Numbered from the stretch's first letter, positions 46,493 to 57,228 are shown. The stretch: 64,000 nucleotides of DNA from an uncultured SAR116 cluster alpha proteobacterium (GCA_902623995.1 CACNWE010000007.1:1-64000); one strand, 5' to 3'. The notes: generated by a model from the letters alone, not told the origin. Program-made: numbers and translations.

Positions 46493-47407
46493 ATGAAAGA
46501 CTACTTATTAATATCAAATACAATTGAAAATAAAATTAGTAATTTTTATATAGATTTAGTTTCGTCTCATGTAGAAAAATCAACAAATCAAAAAGTATCC
46601 TTTAGAGAATTAAGTTTTAGAAAAGCCTATGAGTGGGAATTAGTTTCAAATAAATATAATTCAAAACTTAAAAAAATTATGTCTGATTTTCAATTAAATT
46701 ATAAAATTGATTGTAATTTTATTAGAGGATCTGAAAAAAGAAAGAAAAAGTTGTTAATAGCTGATATGGATAGCACCATTATTAAAGAAGAAAGCTTGGA
46801 TGAACTTGCAAGACAAATTGGCAAAGAAAAAGAAGTTAGTTTTATTACTAATGAAGCTATGAATGGTAGGGTGGAATTCAAAAAAGCACTTATGGATAGA
46901 GTTGCCATATTAAAAGGAAATTCTACAGACATTTTAGAAACTTTAAAAAAAAATATAAATATTAATGACGGGGCAAAGGAATTAGTTAAAACAATGAATA
47001 TGAATGGATCAATAACTGTTCTAGCATCTGGAGGCTTTACCTTTTTAACAGAGTATTTAAAAGAAGAATTAGGCTTCAAATACACTCATGCTAATAAACT
47101 CAATATTATTAAAAATGAATTTAAAAAATTTGTAATAACAGGAAAAGTTGAAGAACCAATTTTAGATAAAAAAGCTAAATTTGAATACTTAAAAAAATAC
47201 GTTAAAAAATATAACCTTAATTATAACGATACAATATGCGTTGGAGACGGAGCAAATGATATTGAAATGATAAGCCATGCTGGTATAGGAGTGTCTTACT
47301 ATGGTAAAACTGCCCTTAATAAGGTTGCAGACATTCATTTCAAAAATACAAGCTTATTAGGCTTGTTATATGCTCAAGGTTATTCAGATGACTATATCTT
47401 AAAATAA
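46493..47407 (+). CDS. serB: Phosphoserine phosphatase
   Basis: A 304-aa HAD-family phosphatase catalysing the last step of serine synthesis. Motif I is LLIADMDSTIIKEESLDELA, motif II VLASGGFTFLTEYL, and motif III/IV DTICVGDGANDIEMISHAGIG. An N-terminal domain of about 85 residues precedes the core, as in the SerB family. Convergent with the Deg protease gene. Confidence 0.95.
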   Translation: MKDYLLISNTIENKISNFYIDLVSSHVEKSTNQKVSFRELSFRKAYEWELVSNKYNSKLKKIMSDFQLNYKIDCNFIRGSEKRKKKLLIADMDSTIIKEESLDELARQIGKEKEVSFITNEAMNGRVEFKKALMDRVAILKGNSTDILETLKKNININDGAKELVKTMNMNGSITVLASGGFTFLTEYLKEELGFKYTHANKLNIIKNEFKKFVITGKVEEPILDKKAKFEYLKKYVKKYNLNYNDTICVGDGANDIEMISHAGIGVSYYGKTALNKVADIHFKNTSLLGLLYAQGYSDDYILK

Positions 47408-47412
47408 AATAT

Positions 47413-48855
47413 TTAATTAAGTTCTAATGCGACGAACCTAGTTCCATTTTCAACTTTCACCAAAAACAACAAGGCTTTTCTTTTTTGTTTCAGGGCGTTT
47501 TTGATAGCCTCATCTATAACATTTATAGAATCTACTTCTACCTGACCAACTCTTATTATGACCATACCTGGATTTAAACCAGCTTTCTGAGCTGAACTAT
47601 CATCTTTAACAGATGTTATAACCACACCAACATCAATGTCACTAATTTTAAACTTTGATTTATTTTGTTCTGACAACTCTTCTGCTGTGAAGCCTAGTTT
47701 ATCATATTCTTTAGCCTTAGTGTTATTTTTAGAAGTTTTACCAATTAAGTTTTCTTTTTCGGCTAATTCAAGCTCACCCAAAGTGACATTTAGTGTTAAT
47801 TCTTTTCCATCTCTTAAAATTACTATTGGAACAGATTTACCTACAGGAGTACCAGCTACAACTTTAGGAAGTTCCTTCATATTTTTAATTTCAATTTCAT
47901 TAAATTTAATTATAACATCACCTGTTTTGACACCAGCTTTTTCAGCAGGACCTCCTGCAGTTGCAGAAGATACTAAGGCTCCTCTAGCAGTTTTCATACC
48001 CAAACCTTCAGCAATTTCATCTGAAATTTCTTGGATTAGAACACCAAGCCAACCTCTTTTTGTTCTACCATATTGTTTTAATTGGTCGGTAACCTGTTTC
48101 GCTAAATTTGACGAAACAGCGAAACCTATACCTACTGAACCGCCAGATTGTGAAAAAATAGCAGTATTAATACCTACAACATTCCCCTTCATATCAAATA
48201 ATGGTCCGCCAGAATTACCTCTATTTATAGATGCATCTGTTTGAATATAATCATCATATGATCCAGATAGATTTCTACCTCTTGCAGACACTATACCAGC
48301 TGTAACTGTTCCACCAAAGCCAAAAGGATTTCCTATTGCCATTACCCAATCGCCAACTCTAAGTTCGTTAGAATCACCAAACTTTACAGCTTTAAGTTTT
48401 TTATTTTTTGGATCAATTTTTAAAAGAGCAACATCAGTTTTAGGATCCTTACCGACTACAGTAGCTTCAAAAGAGGTATCATCATACAAAATTACCATTA
48501 TTTTTTCAGCATTATCAATAACGTGATTGTTAGTAATTACATAGCCTGTTTTATCTATAATAAAACCAGAGCCTAATGATTGAGCTCTTCTTTTTTTGTT
48601 TTCGGGTTTATCAAATTGTTTAAAAAAATCCTCAAAAGGTGAGCCAGGTGGAAAGGATGGCATATTTCTAGATTTTTGTTCAATAACTGTAGTAGTAGAT
48701 ATATTAACAACAGAAGGACTTAATTTTTCAGCTAAATCAGCAAAACTTTCAGGTGCACTTTTTGCATTTGCAGAATTTAATGTTAAAAATAAAATTAACA
48801 AACTCGTAATTATCGAAAACTTATGATTATTTTTAAACTTAAACACGTAAGACAT
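47413..48855 (-). CDS. Deg/HtrA-family periplasmic serine protease (Do-like)
   Basis: A 480-aa protein with an N-terminal signal peptide (about 1-31, ending SANA). The trypsin-like catalytic triad is H111 (NNHVID), D141 (KTDVALLK) and S215 (RGNSGGPLF). Two PDZ domains follow (about 265-365 and 385-475). It degrades or chaperones misfolded envelope proteins. It lies near hflKC, as in many alphaproteobacteria; degP and degQ cannot be separated by sequence alone. Confidence 0.93.
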   Translation of the reverse strand: MSYVFKFKNNHKFSIITSLLILFLTLNSANAKSAPESFADLAEKLSPSVVNISTTTVIEQKSRNMPSFPPGSPFEDFFKQFDKPENKKRRAQSLGSGFIIDKTGYVITNNHVIDNAEKIMVILYDDTSFEATVVGKDPKTDVALLKIDPKNKKLKAVKFGDSNELRVGDWVMAIGNPFGFGGTVTAGIVSARGRNLSGSYDDYIQTDASINRGNSGGPLFDMKGNVVGINTAIFSQSGGSVGIGFAVSSNLAKQVTDQLKQYGRTKRGWLGVLIQEISDEIAEGLGMKTARGALVSSATAGGPAEKAGVKTGDVIIKFNEIEIKNMKELPKVVAGTPVGKSVPIVILRDGKELTLNVTLGELELAEKENLIGKTSKNNTKAKEYDKLGFTAEELSEQNKSKFKISDIDVGVVITSVKDDSSAQKAGLNPGMVIIRVGQVEVDSINVIDEAIKNALKQKRKALLFLVKVENGTRFVALELN

Positions 48856-48948
48856 TTACTCACCATTAATAATTTATAGATTAATATATAATAAAGGCAC
48901 TTTTAAGGCTAAATTAAGCAATTGTTATGTCATTTAAAGATAATAAAT

Positions 48949-49827
48949 TTAATTTTTTTTACCATCTTGTTTACCAAAAAAACTAAAAAAGTCACTGTCA
49001 GGGCTCAACAACATCGTCGTTCCATCATCCGCAAAAGTGTTTTCGTATGCTAGCATCGATCTGTAAAATTTAAAAAATTTTTCATCTTGTCCAAAAGCAT
49101 CAGAATAAATTTTTATGGCTTGAGCATCACCATTACCTCTTAAAGCTTCTGCTTTCCTTTTACTCTCCGCAACGAGAACGACTTTTTGTTTTTCTGCGTC
49201 TGCTCGTATCTTTTGGGCTTCTTCTGCTCCTTCTGCTCTAAACTCTTTAGCCTCTTGCTCTCGTTCAGTTTTCATTCTATTAAATATATTTTGACTAGTT
49301 GCTTCCGGGTAATCTGCTCTTCTAATACGAACATCAACTATTTCCATACCTAATTTTTTAATTGTGGAATTAACTTCATCACCGATATCCTCTACAATTT
49401 TTGTTCTTGAATCAGATAAAATAGCTGTAAGTTCAAATTTACCAAAAACCCTTCTAACAGACGAGTCAATTATGGATTCTAAACGTTGACGGGCACCAAA
49501 TTCATTTCTAACTGTTTGATAGAATAAAAGTGGATCGGTTATTCTAAATCTAGAATATGTATCGACTTCAAGTCTTTTTTGATCAGCTAAAATAACTTCT
49601 TCCGAATCTTGAGATACCAATGACAAAACTCTTTTTTCAAAGTAAGTAACTTCTTGAATAAATGGTATTTTAAAGTTCAAGCCTGGTCTATTAACAAGTC
49701 TTTTTGGTTCGCCAAATTGAAGAACTAGAGCTTGTTGGGTTTGATCAACAGTAAAAAAGGAACTTAGCACAGCAAATAAAACTGCTAAAATACCTAAACC
49801 TGACATAATTTTTGTAGAAGACATCAC
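48949..49827 (-). CDS. hflC: HflC, modulator of FtsH protease
   Basis: A 292-aa SPFH/prohibitin-family protein with an N-terminal membrane anchor (about 8-25) and periplasmic SPFH domain (TVDQTQQALVLQFGEPKR, FKIPFIQEVTYFEKRVL, DVRIRRADYPE). With HflK it forms a cage around FtsH and limits its activity. Its start overlaps hflK by 4 bases. Confidence 0.95.
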   Translation of the reverse strand: MMSSTKIMSGLGILAVLFAVLSSFFTVDQTQQALVLQFGEPKRLVNRPGLNFKIPFIQEVTYFEKRVLSLVSQDSEEVILADQKRLEVDTYSRFRITDPLLFYQTVRNEFGARQRLESIIDSSVRRVFGKFELTAILSDSRTKIVEDIGDEVNSTIKKLGMEIVDVRIRRADYPEATSQNIFNRMKTEREQEAKEFRAEGAEEAQKIRADAEKQKVVLVAESKRKAEALRGNGDAQAIKIYSDAFGQDEKFFKFYRSMLAYENTFADDGTTMLLSPDSDFFSFFGKQDGKKN

Positions 49828-50921
49828 TGGTTTCCTTTTTGTTTAAGTTGGTCTAAAGGTAAATATGGAACAACACCAGAAGAACTAGCGGAATTATCCA
49901 TAATGATTTTTTTAACTCTTGAAAAGACTTTTTCCATTGTTTCTAAATATATTCTTGATTCTGTTACTTCAGGATTAAGTTTATAACTTTTATAAATTGA
50001 ATTAAATCTATCGGCATCACCCTTAGCTCTATTTACTACTTCGCTGGCATATGCTTCTGCTTCTGAAATAAGTTGTGCAGCTTCACCTCTAGCTCTAGGC
50101 ACTATATCATTTCTAAATGCTTCAGCTTCGTTGATAAGAGTATCTCTATCTTGTCTAGCTCTTTGAACATCATTAAATGCATCAATAACTTCAGAAGGAG
50201 GATTTACTGAGAGCAATTGAACGTCTCTTATTTCAACTCCCGCCTCATACTCATTTAAAAGTTCTTGAAGAGTATTTTTAGCTTTCAATTGAATATCTTG
50301 ACGTCCACCTGTAAGAGCTGTTTGTATTTTTGTCTGACCTATTATATCCCTCATAACGGATTGCGCTGCAACTTTTACAGTTTCAGGTGGATCTTGTATA
50401 TTGAATAGATAAGCACCAGCATCAGCAATTTTCCAAAAAACAATAAAATCAATATCAATATTGTTTTCGTCACCGGTAATCATTTTCGATTCATCTGGTA
50501 CATCTCTCCTACTTGTAGCTGCACCTCCAAAGGATCTGTAACCAATTTCAATTCTATTATCTCTTGTAACATCAGGTGTTAAAACTTTTTCAATTGGACT
50601 TGGGAGATGATAATGCAACCCAGGTGGCGTAGTCCTTACCCATTCTCCAAATCTCATTACTACACCCTGTTGTTGTGGATTAACTCTGTATATACCTGTC
50701 ATCAACCAGATAGCTAATAAAACAAATAAAAGTATTGTTAGACCTTTACCGCCACCAAAGCCTGTCGGCATCATTTTTTTTAATTTGTCTCTGCTTTCTT
50801 TAAGCATTTGATCTACATCGGGAGGAGTTCCATTTGAGTTAGGTCTTTTTCCCCAAGGGTTCTGGTTATTACCACCACCCCAAGGTCCTGAACCGTTATC
50901 ATTGATATTATATGTTATCAT
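49824..50921 (-). CDS. hflK: HflK, modulator of FtsH protease
   Basis: A 365-aa SPFH-family protein. A glycine/asparagine-rich cytoplasmic N-terminus (GSGPWGGGNNQNPWGKRP) precedes a single membrane helix (about 58-78) and the SPFH domain (QQGVVMRFGEWVRTTPPGLH). It is translationally coupled with hflC and divergent from mrp. Confidence 0.95.
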   Translation of the reverse strand: MITYNINDNGSGPWGGGNNQNPWGKRPNSNGTPPDVDQMLKESRDKLKKMMPTGFGGGKGLTILLFVLLAIWLMTGIYRVNPQQQGVVMRFGEWVRTTPPGLHYHLPSPIEKVLTPDVTRDNRIEIGYRSFGGAATSRRDVPDESKMITGDENNIDIDFIVFWKIADAGAYLFNIQDPPETVKVAAQSVMRDIIGQTKIQTALTGGRQDIQLKAKNTLQELLNEYEAGVEIRDVQLLSVNPPSEVIDAFNDVQRARQDRDTLINEAEAFRNDIVPRARGEAAQLISEAEAYASEVVNRAKGDADRFNSIYKSYKLNPEVTESRIYLETMEKVFSRVKKIIMDNSASSSGVVPYLPLDQLKQKGNQ

Positions 50922-51038
50922 AAATTACTCCAGAAAGATTTAGACGCTAAGTAGAAATTTGAATTAAATTAGTATATGATATTTGCACTAGAATTATAAA
51001 TTTCAACCTTTACTAAAAATTATTTCTTGGCGTATGTA

Positions 51039-52106
51039 ATGAATAATAAAAAATTAGAAGAAATTATTACAATTTTAAGATCTATTATCTTACAAAACCA
51101 ATCACAAAACATTTATGAAAGCAAAATGATAAATGGTTTGAAGTATGAAAATAACATAATTTCGTTTACCCTTGAACTCCTCCCGGAACAATTAAAGCAA
51201 TCTGAAGCAATTAAAAAATTTATTCAAGAAAAATTATATGTTGTTAATGATGTCAAGAAAGTAGAAATAATTTTGACTTCACATAAAACTAATAAAAATG
51301 TTACTGATGTAAATGAACCATTAAGACCTGCTAAAAATATTATTGCAATAGCTAGTGGAAAGGGTGGAGTTGGAAAATCAACTACCGCTATTAATTTAGC
51401 TCTTTCGTTATCAAAATTAAATAATAGTGTAGGAATTTTGGATGCCGACATATATGGCCCAAGCCTTCCAAAGTTAACTGGTATTAACAACAAGCCTAAA
51501 AGTGATGGAAAAAAAATAATTCCACATATTGCGTTTGGTTTACAGGTAATGTCCATTGGATATTTAGTTCCTGAAGATGCTGCTACTATTTGGAGAGGGC
51601 CTATGGTTATGAGCGCAATCGAACAATTACTAAGAGATGTAAACTGGTCAAACCTTGACTTTTTAATAATTGATATGCCACCTGGAACTGGAGATGCTCA
51701 ATTAACATTATCTCAACGTGTTCAACTTTCTGGAGCAATAATTGTTTCAACTCCCCAAGACTTGTCACTAATAGACGCAAGAAAAGGTCTGAATATGTTT
51801 AAAAAAGTAAATGTTCCTATTTTAGGAATTATTGAAAATATGAGTTATTTTGAATGCCATAATTGTAATACAAAACATGAGATTTTTGGAAATGGTGGTG
51901 CAAAAGCCGAAGCTGAAAAATTGGGTGTAACATTTTTAGATGCAATTCCTTTAGATATTTCTTTGAGAACAACATCAGATGAAGGCAACCCAGTTGTTCA
52001 TAAAGAACCTAATAACTATATTTCAAAAAAATATATGGAAATAGGAACCAAAATATTGGATCAAATTGAAAAAAACATAAAACAATCACCTCAAATTATT
52101 CAATGA
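51039..52106 (+). CDS. mrp: Mrp/ApbC-family Fe-S cluster carrier ATPase
   Basis: A 355-aa P-loop ATPase. An N-terminal MIP18-like region (about 1-85) is followed by the deviant Walker A IASGKGGVGKSTT, DADIYGPSLPKL, DMPPGTGDAQLT, and the Fe-S-binding CxxC in ECHNCNTKH. Mrp/ApbC carries Fe-S clusters to target proteins, complementing the SUF system seen at 2.5-8.6 kb. A longer TTG start at 51027 is possible; the ATG at 51039 is preferred. Confidence 0.93.
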   Translation: MNNKKLEEIITILRSIILQNQSQNIYESKMINGLKYENNIISFTLELLPEQLKQSEAIKKFIQEKLYVVNDVKKVEIILTSHKTNKNVTDVNEPLRPAKNIIAIASGKGGVGKSTTAINLALSLSKLNNSVGILDADIYGPSLPKLTGINNKPKSDGKKIIPHIAFGLQVMSIGYLVPEDAATIWRGPMVMSAIEQLLRDVNWSNLDFLIIDMPPGTGDAQLTLSQRVQLSGAIIVSTPQDLSLIDARKGLNMFKKVNVPILGIIENMSYFECHNCNTKHEIFGNGGAKAEAEKLGVTFLDAIPLDISLRTTSDEGNPVVHKEPNNYISKKYMEIGTKILDQIEKNIKQSPQIIQ

Positions 52107-52107
52107 A

Positions 52108-52656
52108 TTAGACTATCCTTTTGTAATGCCAAAAACTATGTTCAGGCACATCATTTGTTGCAAAATAATGTTCAAGTTTAGTTTTTTCCCAATCTTTATC
52201 ATTTAACTTAGGAAATTTAATACCAGTTTTTGTATTAAATTTAACTTTTGTCATTTCAATGTTGTTACAATATTTTAAACCTATTTTATAAATTTCTGCT
52301 CCACCAAATAAAAATATTTTTTTTTGGGTTACATTCTGATTAATTTGTATATTAAGATCAATCCATTCATCTGCTTTGTTAATAGCATCTTTAAATGAAT
52401 TAACAACTATAGCCCCCGCAGGACTCCAGGAAATGGATTTAGTCAACACAATATTTGCTCTTCCTGGCAGAGGTCTTCCAATGGAATCCCATGTTTTCCT
52501 ACCCATTATCAAAGGACTACCCATGGTCATTTTTTTTAATCGTTTTAGATCCCCTGGTAAATGCCAAAGTAAATTTTTACCATCCCCAATTATTCTATCT
52601 TCATTCATAGCAACAATGCAAAATAATGGATTTTTTAAATTTTTTTTATTTATCAT
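52108..52656 (-). CDS. folA: Dihydrofolate reductase
   Basis: A 182-aa DHFR. Motifs: FCIVAMNEDRIIGDGKNLLWHLPGDL (substrate and cofactor loop), MGRKTWDSIGRPLPGRANIV and FLFGGAEIYKIGL. It is immediately downstream of thyA, whose product makes the dihydrofolate it recycles; the two genes abut with no intergenic bases. Confidence 0.96.
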   Translation of the reverse strand: MINKKNLKNPLFCIVAMNEDRIIGDGKNLLWHLPGDLKRLKKMTMGSPLIMGRKTWDSIGRPLPGRANIVLTKSISWSPAGAIVVNSFKDAINKADEWIDLNIQINQNVTQKKIFLFGGAEIYKIGLKYCNNIEMTKVKFNTKTGIKFPKLNDKDWEKTKLEHYFATNDVPEHSFWHYKRIV

Positions 52657-53451
52657 TTAAACTGCTACGGGTGCTGGGATGTTTGGATATGGATCATAAT
52701 CAGTAATATTAAAATCAACAAATCTAAATTCATTTATATCAGAATGTGTTTTAGTTATTTTTAATTTAGGCAATTGTTTAGTGGATCTAGTCAATTGTAA
52801 TTTAGCTTGTTCAAAATGATTCGTATATAAATGAGCATCACCTAGTGTATGGACAAAATCACCTACAGACAAACCAGTAATATTAGCTATCATGTGTGTT
52901 AATATTGAATATGAGGCTATGTTAAATGGTACTCCAAGAAAAATGTCTGCACTTCTTTGGTATAATTGACAAGATAACTTGTTTTTAGAGACATAAAATT
53001 GAAACAAACAATGACATGGTGGAAGAGCCATGCTTCCAACGTCTGAAGGGTTCCAAGCAGAAACTATCATTCTTCTTGAGCTGGGTTTCTGTTTGATTTC
53101 ATTAATGACATCATTTAATTGATCAAGCTTTCTTCCATCTGGAGTATCCCATCTTCTCCATTGCTTTCCATAAACAGGGCCAAGATCGCCATTTTCATCT
53201 GCCCACTCGTCCCATATTGAAACGTTGTTTTCTTTTAAGTAAGATATATTGGTATCACCTTTAATAAACCATAATAACTCATGAATAATTGATTTTAAAT
53301 GAAGTCTCTTAGTAGTTAATAATGGAAGCCCATCATTTAAATCAAATCTCATCTGCCAACCAAAAACTGACTTTGTGCCTGTGCCAGTTCTGTCTTCTTT
53401 TAAATCACCATTTTGTAAAACATGATTTAATAAATCTAAATATTGCTTCAT
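52657..53451 (-). CDS. thyA: Thymidylate synthase (ThyA type)
   Basis: A 264-aa ThyA, the same length as the E. coli enzyme. [18 protein letters not shown], the catalytic-cysteine segment [32 protein letters not shown] and the C-terminal [11 protein letters not shown] are all typical. It uses methylene-THF, giving DHF that the adjacent FolA reduces. Confidence 0.98.
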   Translation of the reverse strand: MKQYLDLLNHVLQNGDLKEDRTGTGTKSVFGWQMRFDLNDGLPLLTTKRLHLKSIIHELLWFIKGDTNISYLKENNVSIWDEWADENGDLGPVYGKQWRRWDTPDGRKLDQLNDVINEIKQKPSSRRMIVSAWNPSDVGSMALPPCHCLFQFYVSKNKLSCQLYQRSADIFLGVPFNIASYSILTHMIANITGLSVGDFVHTLGDAHLYTNHFEQAKLQLTRSTKQLPKLKITKTHSDINEFRFVDFNITDYDPYPNIPAPVAV

Positions 53452-53572
53452 ACGAATGTCTCAAAAAAAAGTTATACACAATCATTATGTGCTCTTTAAT
53501 AAAAAAAATAAATGCTGTATAGTAAAAAAGTCATTTCTATGACTATGGTGATAAACATTTTTTAGAATAAGC

Positions 53573-53824
53573 TTAGCGGACCCGGGGGCGGTACCCGGCA
53601 CCTCCACCAATATTTGGGGGTGAAACAGGATCGACGTATGTAGTAAAAATTAAACTTTCACTCGGCATTGTACCACCGTTATCGGACTAATTTAAATAGT
53701 TGCAAACGACAACTATGCTCCGGTAGCTGCAGCAGCGTAAGCAGCCAAAGCAACCGAAAACTAGTCCTGTTCTATAGCTAGAACTGGCGGGGTTATTGTT
53801 TACCTGGCAACAGAAAAACTTTGG
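53573..53824 (+). ncRNA. ssrA: tmRNA, circularly permuted two-piece type
   Basis: The 3' acceptor piece comes first: T-arm CCGGGGGCGGTACCCGG then CACCTCCACCA (CCA at 53607-53609). After only six bases (ATATTT) the 5' piece starts GGGGGTGAAACAGGATCGAC (53616). GGGGGUG pairs with CACCUCC, leaving a G3-U wobble, the alanine identity element. The tag frame at 53702-53740 reads ANDNYAPVAAAA and stop, within stems resembling P5 (GCTGC...GCAGC). The outer ends are approximate. tmRNA rescues stalled ribosomes. It precedes sspB. Confidence 0.92.
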
Positions 53825-53860
53825 TGGCGAGAAGTAACTTCTCGCCATCTTAAAATTTTT
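53825..53860 (+). terminator. Rho-independent terminator after ssrA
   Basis: A perfect 10-bp stem TGGCGAGAAG/CTTCTCGCCA with a TAA loop (53825-53847), followed by a T-rich tract ending TTTTT. It is the most GC-rich hairpin in the region and fits the end of the tmRNA transcript. Confidence 0.85.
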
Positions 53861-53917
53861 ATTGAAAAAACAGCTTTCAAAAATGTAAAGTATTTTAAAC
53901 ATTCGTAAGGTATAAAA

Positions 53918-54433
53918 TTGACAAATAATAAAGATAATAATGGTTCTAATTCTCAAGGTTTTGACTATGACTTTTTAGTTGAAGAAAGTCTTAAAAATGT
54001 TGTTAAAAAAGTTTTAAAAATAACTTCTGAAACGGGTCTTGTCGGAAACAGTCATTTTTTTATTACATTTAATGGTAATGATCCAAACGTAATTGTACCC
54101 CCCGAGTTAAAAAATACTGAAAATTCGGAAATAAAAATAATAATTCAGCATCAATTTTGGGAACTAAAAACATCTGATGATCATTTTGAAGTTACTCTAT
54201 CTTTTAACGGAGACAAAAAGAGTATTTTTGTTCCTTTTAAAGCAATAACATCTTTTACTGATCCATCAGTTGGTTTTGCACTTCAATTTAAAATCGAAGA
54301 TAATTTAAAAGATACTAATTTAAGTAAAATTGAAAGTTCAGATATTAACAAACCATTGATAACAAATTTAAAAGATACAGATGCAAAATCTGGAGAAGTA
54401 GTTTCTCTTGATGAATTTAGAGATAAAAAATAA
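53918..54433 (+). CDS. sspB: SspB, ClpXP adaptor for ssrA-tagged proteins (alpha type)
   Basis: A 171-aa protein from a TTG start preceded by TAAGG at suitable distance. The core (about residues 15-120), with FDYDFLVEESLKNVVKKVL, HFFITFNG and PPELKNTENSEIKIIIQHQFWEL, matches alphaproteobacterial SspB, and the acidic/basic C-terminal tail (GEVVSLDEFRDKK) ends with the ClpX-binding type motif. It delivers tmRNA-tagged polypeptides to ClpXP. Its location beside ssrA places tag maker and tag reader together. Confidence 0.92.
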   Translation: MTNNKDNNGSNSQGFDYDFLVEESLKNVVKKVLKITSETGLVGNSHFFITFNGNDPNVIVPPELKNTENSEIKIIIQHQFWELKTSDDHFEVTLSFNGDKKSIFVPFKAITSFTDPSVGFALQFKIEDNLKDTNLSKIESSDINKPLITNLKDTDAKSGEVVSLDEFRDKK

Positions 54434-54454
54434 GGTTGTTTATAGGAGATAATT

Positions 54455-56065
54455 TTGAACGATTTTAATTATTCACCAATTTTTCCTACTTCAATTGATG
54501 AAACTGAATACGTAAAAATATCAGATTCACATGTGAAAACTCTAAAAATAAACAATCAAGAAATTTTGATTGTTGACCCAAAGGCACTTACTCTTCTATC
54601 ACAAAGAGCTTTTAAAGATGTTTCTCACCTACTTAGAAAATCACATTTAAAACAACTTAGAGATATACTTGATGATAAAGAAGCCTCTAGTAATGACAAA
54701 TTTGTAGCATTAACAATGTTAAAAAATGCGAACATATCTGCATCAGGAGTGCTTCCTATGTGTCAAGATACTGGTACTGCAATAATCTTAGGTTATAAAG
54801 GAGAAAAAGTTTTTACTAACTCAGATGATAACGAATTTCTATCTTTAGGTGTTTACAAAACATACAAAGAAAATAACTTGCGTTTCTCTCAACTTGCACC
54901 AGTATCTATGTTTGAAGAAAAAAATACTGCAAATAATTTACCAGCAGAAATAAGTATATCTGCTAATGAAGGACAAGAGTATAAATTTGCATTTGTGCAA
55001 AAAGGTGGTGGATCTGCTAATAAAAGTTTTTTATTCCAGGCAACTCCTGCTACTCTAAATCCAGAGAATTTAAAAAAATTTCTTTATGATAAAATCATTT
55101 CTTTGGGCACTGCAGCTTGCCCACCTTATCATTTATCGGTAGTTATTGGAGGCACATCAGCTGAATTTAATTTAAAGACCGTTAAACTTGGATCTATGCG
55201 TTATTTAGATAATTTACCTAAAGCTGGAAACTTTAAATCTGGTCATGCATATAGAGATTTAGAATGGGAAAAGATAATATTAAACCTTACAAGAGAAATG
55301 GGTGTGGGCGCACAATTTGGAGGAAAATATTTTTGTCACGATGTTAGAGTTATTAGACTTCCAAGGCATGGTGCATCACTACCAATTGGAATTGGTGTTT
55401 CTTGTTCGGCCGATAGACAAATTTTAGGCAAGATCAATAAGGACGGAATTTTTATTGAAAAACTTGAAACAGAACCAAGTAAATATTTGCCCGATGTGAA
55501 TTTAGACGAAATATCAGAAAATGCTACACATATTGATTTAAATCAACCAATGAAAAATATTTTAGAACAATTAAATGAATGTAAAATTAAGAAGAGAGTT
55601 ATTCTTTCTGGACCAATGGTCGTTGCAAGAGACATAGCTCATGCAAAGTTACTTCAAAGATTAGATGAGGATGGGAAGCTACCTGATTATATAAAAGATC
55701 ATCCTGTATACTATGCTGGCCCAGCCAAAACTCCAAAGGGTATGCCTTCTGGATCTTTTGGACCCACAACTGCCGGTAGAATGGATGCTTATGTAGATAA
55801 ATTTCAAGAAAATGGTGGATCTTTGGTTATGTTAGCAAAAGGAAACAGATCAAAGCAAGTAAAAGAAGCGTGCAAAAAACATGGTGGATTTTACCTTGGA
55901 ACTATCGGAGGAACTGCTGCAAAAGTTGCATTAAATTGCATAAAAAAAATAGAGGTTTTAGAATATCCAGAACTAGGAATGGAGGCTGTTTGGAAAATTG
56001 AAGTTAAAGACTTTCCTGCATTTGTTGTAATTGACAATAAAGGAAATGATTTTTTTGAAATTTAA
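54455..56065 (+). CDS. Class I fumarate hydratase (4Fe-4S)
   Basis: A 536-aa iron-sulfur fumarase interconverting fumarate and malate in the TCA cycle. [20 protein letters not shown] (first cluster cysteine), [33 protein letters not shown] and the C-terminal [20 protein letters not shown] are characteristic. The TTG start has AGGAG six to seven bases upstream. It requires Fe-S delivery, linking it to the SUF genes. It converges on the tartrate-dehydratase-like gene with a 4-base overlap. Confidence 0.95.
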   Translation: MNDFNYSPIFPTSIDETEYVKISDSHVKTLKINNQEILIVDPKALTLLSQRAFKDVSHLLRKSHLKQLRDILDDKEASSNDKFVALTMLKNANISASGVLPMCQDTGTAIILGYKGEKVFTNSDDNEFLSLGVYKTYKENNLRFSQLAPVSMFEEKNTANNLPAEISISANEGQEYKFAFVQKGGGSANKSFLFQATPATLNPENLKKFLYDKIISLGTAACPPYHLSVVIGGTSAEFNLKTVKLGSMRYLDNLPKAGNFKSGHAYRDLEWEKIILNLTREMGVGAQFGGKYFCHDVRVIRLPRHGASLPIGIGVSCSADRQILGKINKDGIFIEKLETEPSKYLPDVNLDEISENATHIDLNQPMKNILEQLNECKIKKRVILSGPMVVARDIAHAKLLQRLDEDGKLPDYIKDHPVYYAGPAKTPKGMPSGSFGPTTAGRMDAYVDKFQENGGSLVMLAKGNRSKQVKEACKKHGGFYLGTIGGTAAKVALNCIKKIEVLEYPELGMEAVWKIEVKDFPAFVVIDNKGNDFFEI

Positions 56066-57228
56066 AAAACCAACTGCTTCATTATTGAAAATAGATCGGA
56101 TTTTCCTTCGAAACCAACTCCAGTTATTTCTGGTAAAGTCACAAAACTTTTTTCAACCTTAACGCCATCAGGAAATCCTCCATATGGTTGAAAAAGATCT
56201 GGATAACTCTCATTTCCACCAAGTCCTAATCCCGCAGCAATTGCTAAGGACATTTGATGACCTCCATGAGGAATACACCTTGAAACATCCCATTGATTTT
56301 CCTTGAGCATTTCAATAATTCTTAAATATTCAACTAGCCCATAACTTAAAGCACAATCAAATTGTAACCAATCTTTATCTTTTCTCATTCCAGCGTATCT
56401 AATAAGATTTCTTGCGTCATGAACTGAAAACAAATTCTCGCCAGTTGCTAATGGATATAAGTAATGCTTTGATAATTCTTTATGAAGTTCAAAATCTAAA
56501 GGATCGCCTGGCTCTTCGTACCAAAATAAATTATAGTTAGATAAAGCTTTACCATATTCAATCGCTGTTTCAAGATCAAACCTTCCATTTGCATCAACAG
56601 CAAGTTGATCTTCAGGACCTAATATTTTTAAAATAGCTTCTATCCTTTCACAATCTTCCGATAGAGTAGCTCCTCCTATTTTCTTTTTGACTACTGAATA
56701 GCCAAGATCTAAATATTTTTTTATTTCGTCAGTTAAACCATTAATTCCTTGATTTGGCCAATAATATCCACCAGCAGCATAAACAAACACTTTTCTATTT
56801 GGTACACCATCACCATATCTTTCAGCTAGTAATTGAAATAATGGCTTATCTTCGATTTTTGAAATAAGGTCCCATATTGCCATGTCAATTGTCCCTACAG
56901 CAACAGATCTTTCACCATGTCCACCAGGTTTTTCATTTTTCATCATGACATTCCACATCTTTATAGGATCGAAATTTGTACCTTCATCATTTAATATTTC
57001 ATTGGTTTTAGCTTCCAATAATCTTGGAGCAAATCTCTCTCTGATAAGGTGACCCTGTCCATACCTTCCATTCGAATTAAACCCATAACCAATTAAAGGC
57101 TTGCCATTTTTAACAACATTAGAACAAACTGCGACAAGACTTATCGTCATTTTTGAAAAATCTATATATGCATTCCTAATATTGGAACTTATAGATTTCG
57201 TTTCTTCAATTATATTAGTAATCTTCAT
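56062..57228 (-). CDS. Enolase-superfamily dehydratase, D-tartrate-dehydratase-like
   Basis: A 388-aa enolase-superfamily enzyme of the mandelate-racemase type. The KxK-like base region [14 protein letters not shown], the metal ligands in [12 protein letters not shown] and [11 protein letters not shown], and the histidine base in [20 protein letters not shown] agree closely with D(-)-tartrate dehydratase (TarD). It would convert tartrate to oxaloacetate. The start at 57228 is used because the family begins near MKITNIIEE. Substrate assignment is by resemblance only. Confidence 0.82.
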   Translation of the reverse strand: MKITNIIEETKSISSNIRNAYIDFSKMTISLVAVCSNVVKNGKPLIGYGFNSNGRYGQGHLIRERFAPRLLEAKTNEILNDEGTNFDPIKMWNVMMKNEKPGGHGERSVAVGTIDMAIWDLISKIEDKPLFQLLAERYGDGVPNRKVFVYAAGGYYWPNQGINGLTDEIKKYLDLGYSVVKKKIGGATLSEDCERIEAILKILGPEDQLAVDANGRFDLETAIEYGKALSNYNLFWYEEPGDPLDFELHKELSKHYLYPLATGENLFSVHDARNLIRYAGMRKDKDWLQFDCALSYGLVEYLRIIEMLKENQWDVSRCIPHGGHQMSLAIAAGLGLGGNESYPDLFQPYGGFPDGVKVEKSFVTLPEITGVGFEGKSDLFSIMKQLVF

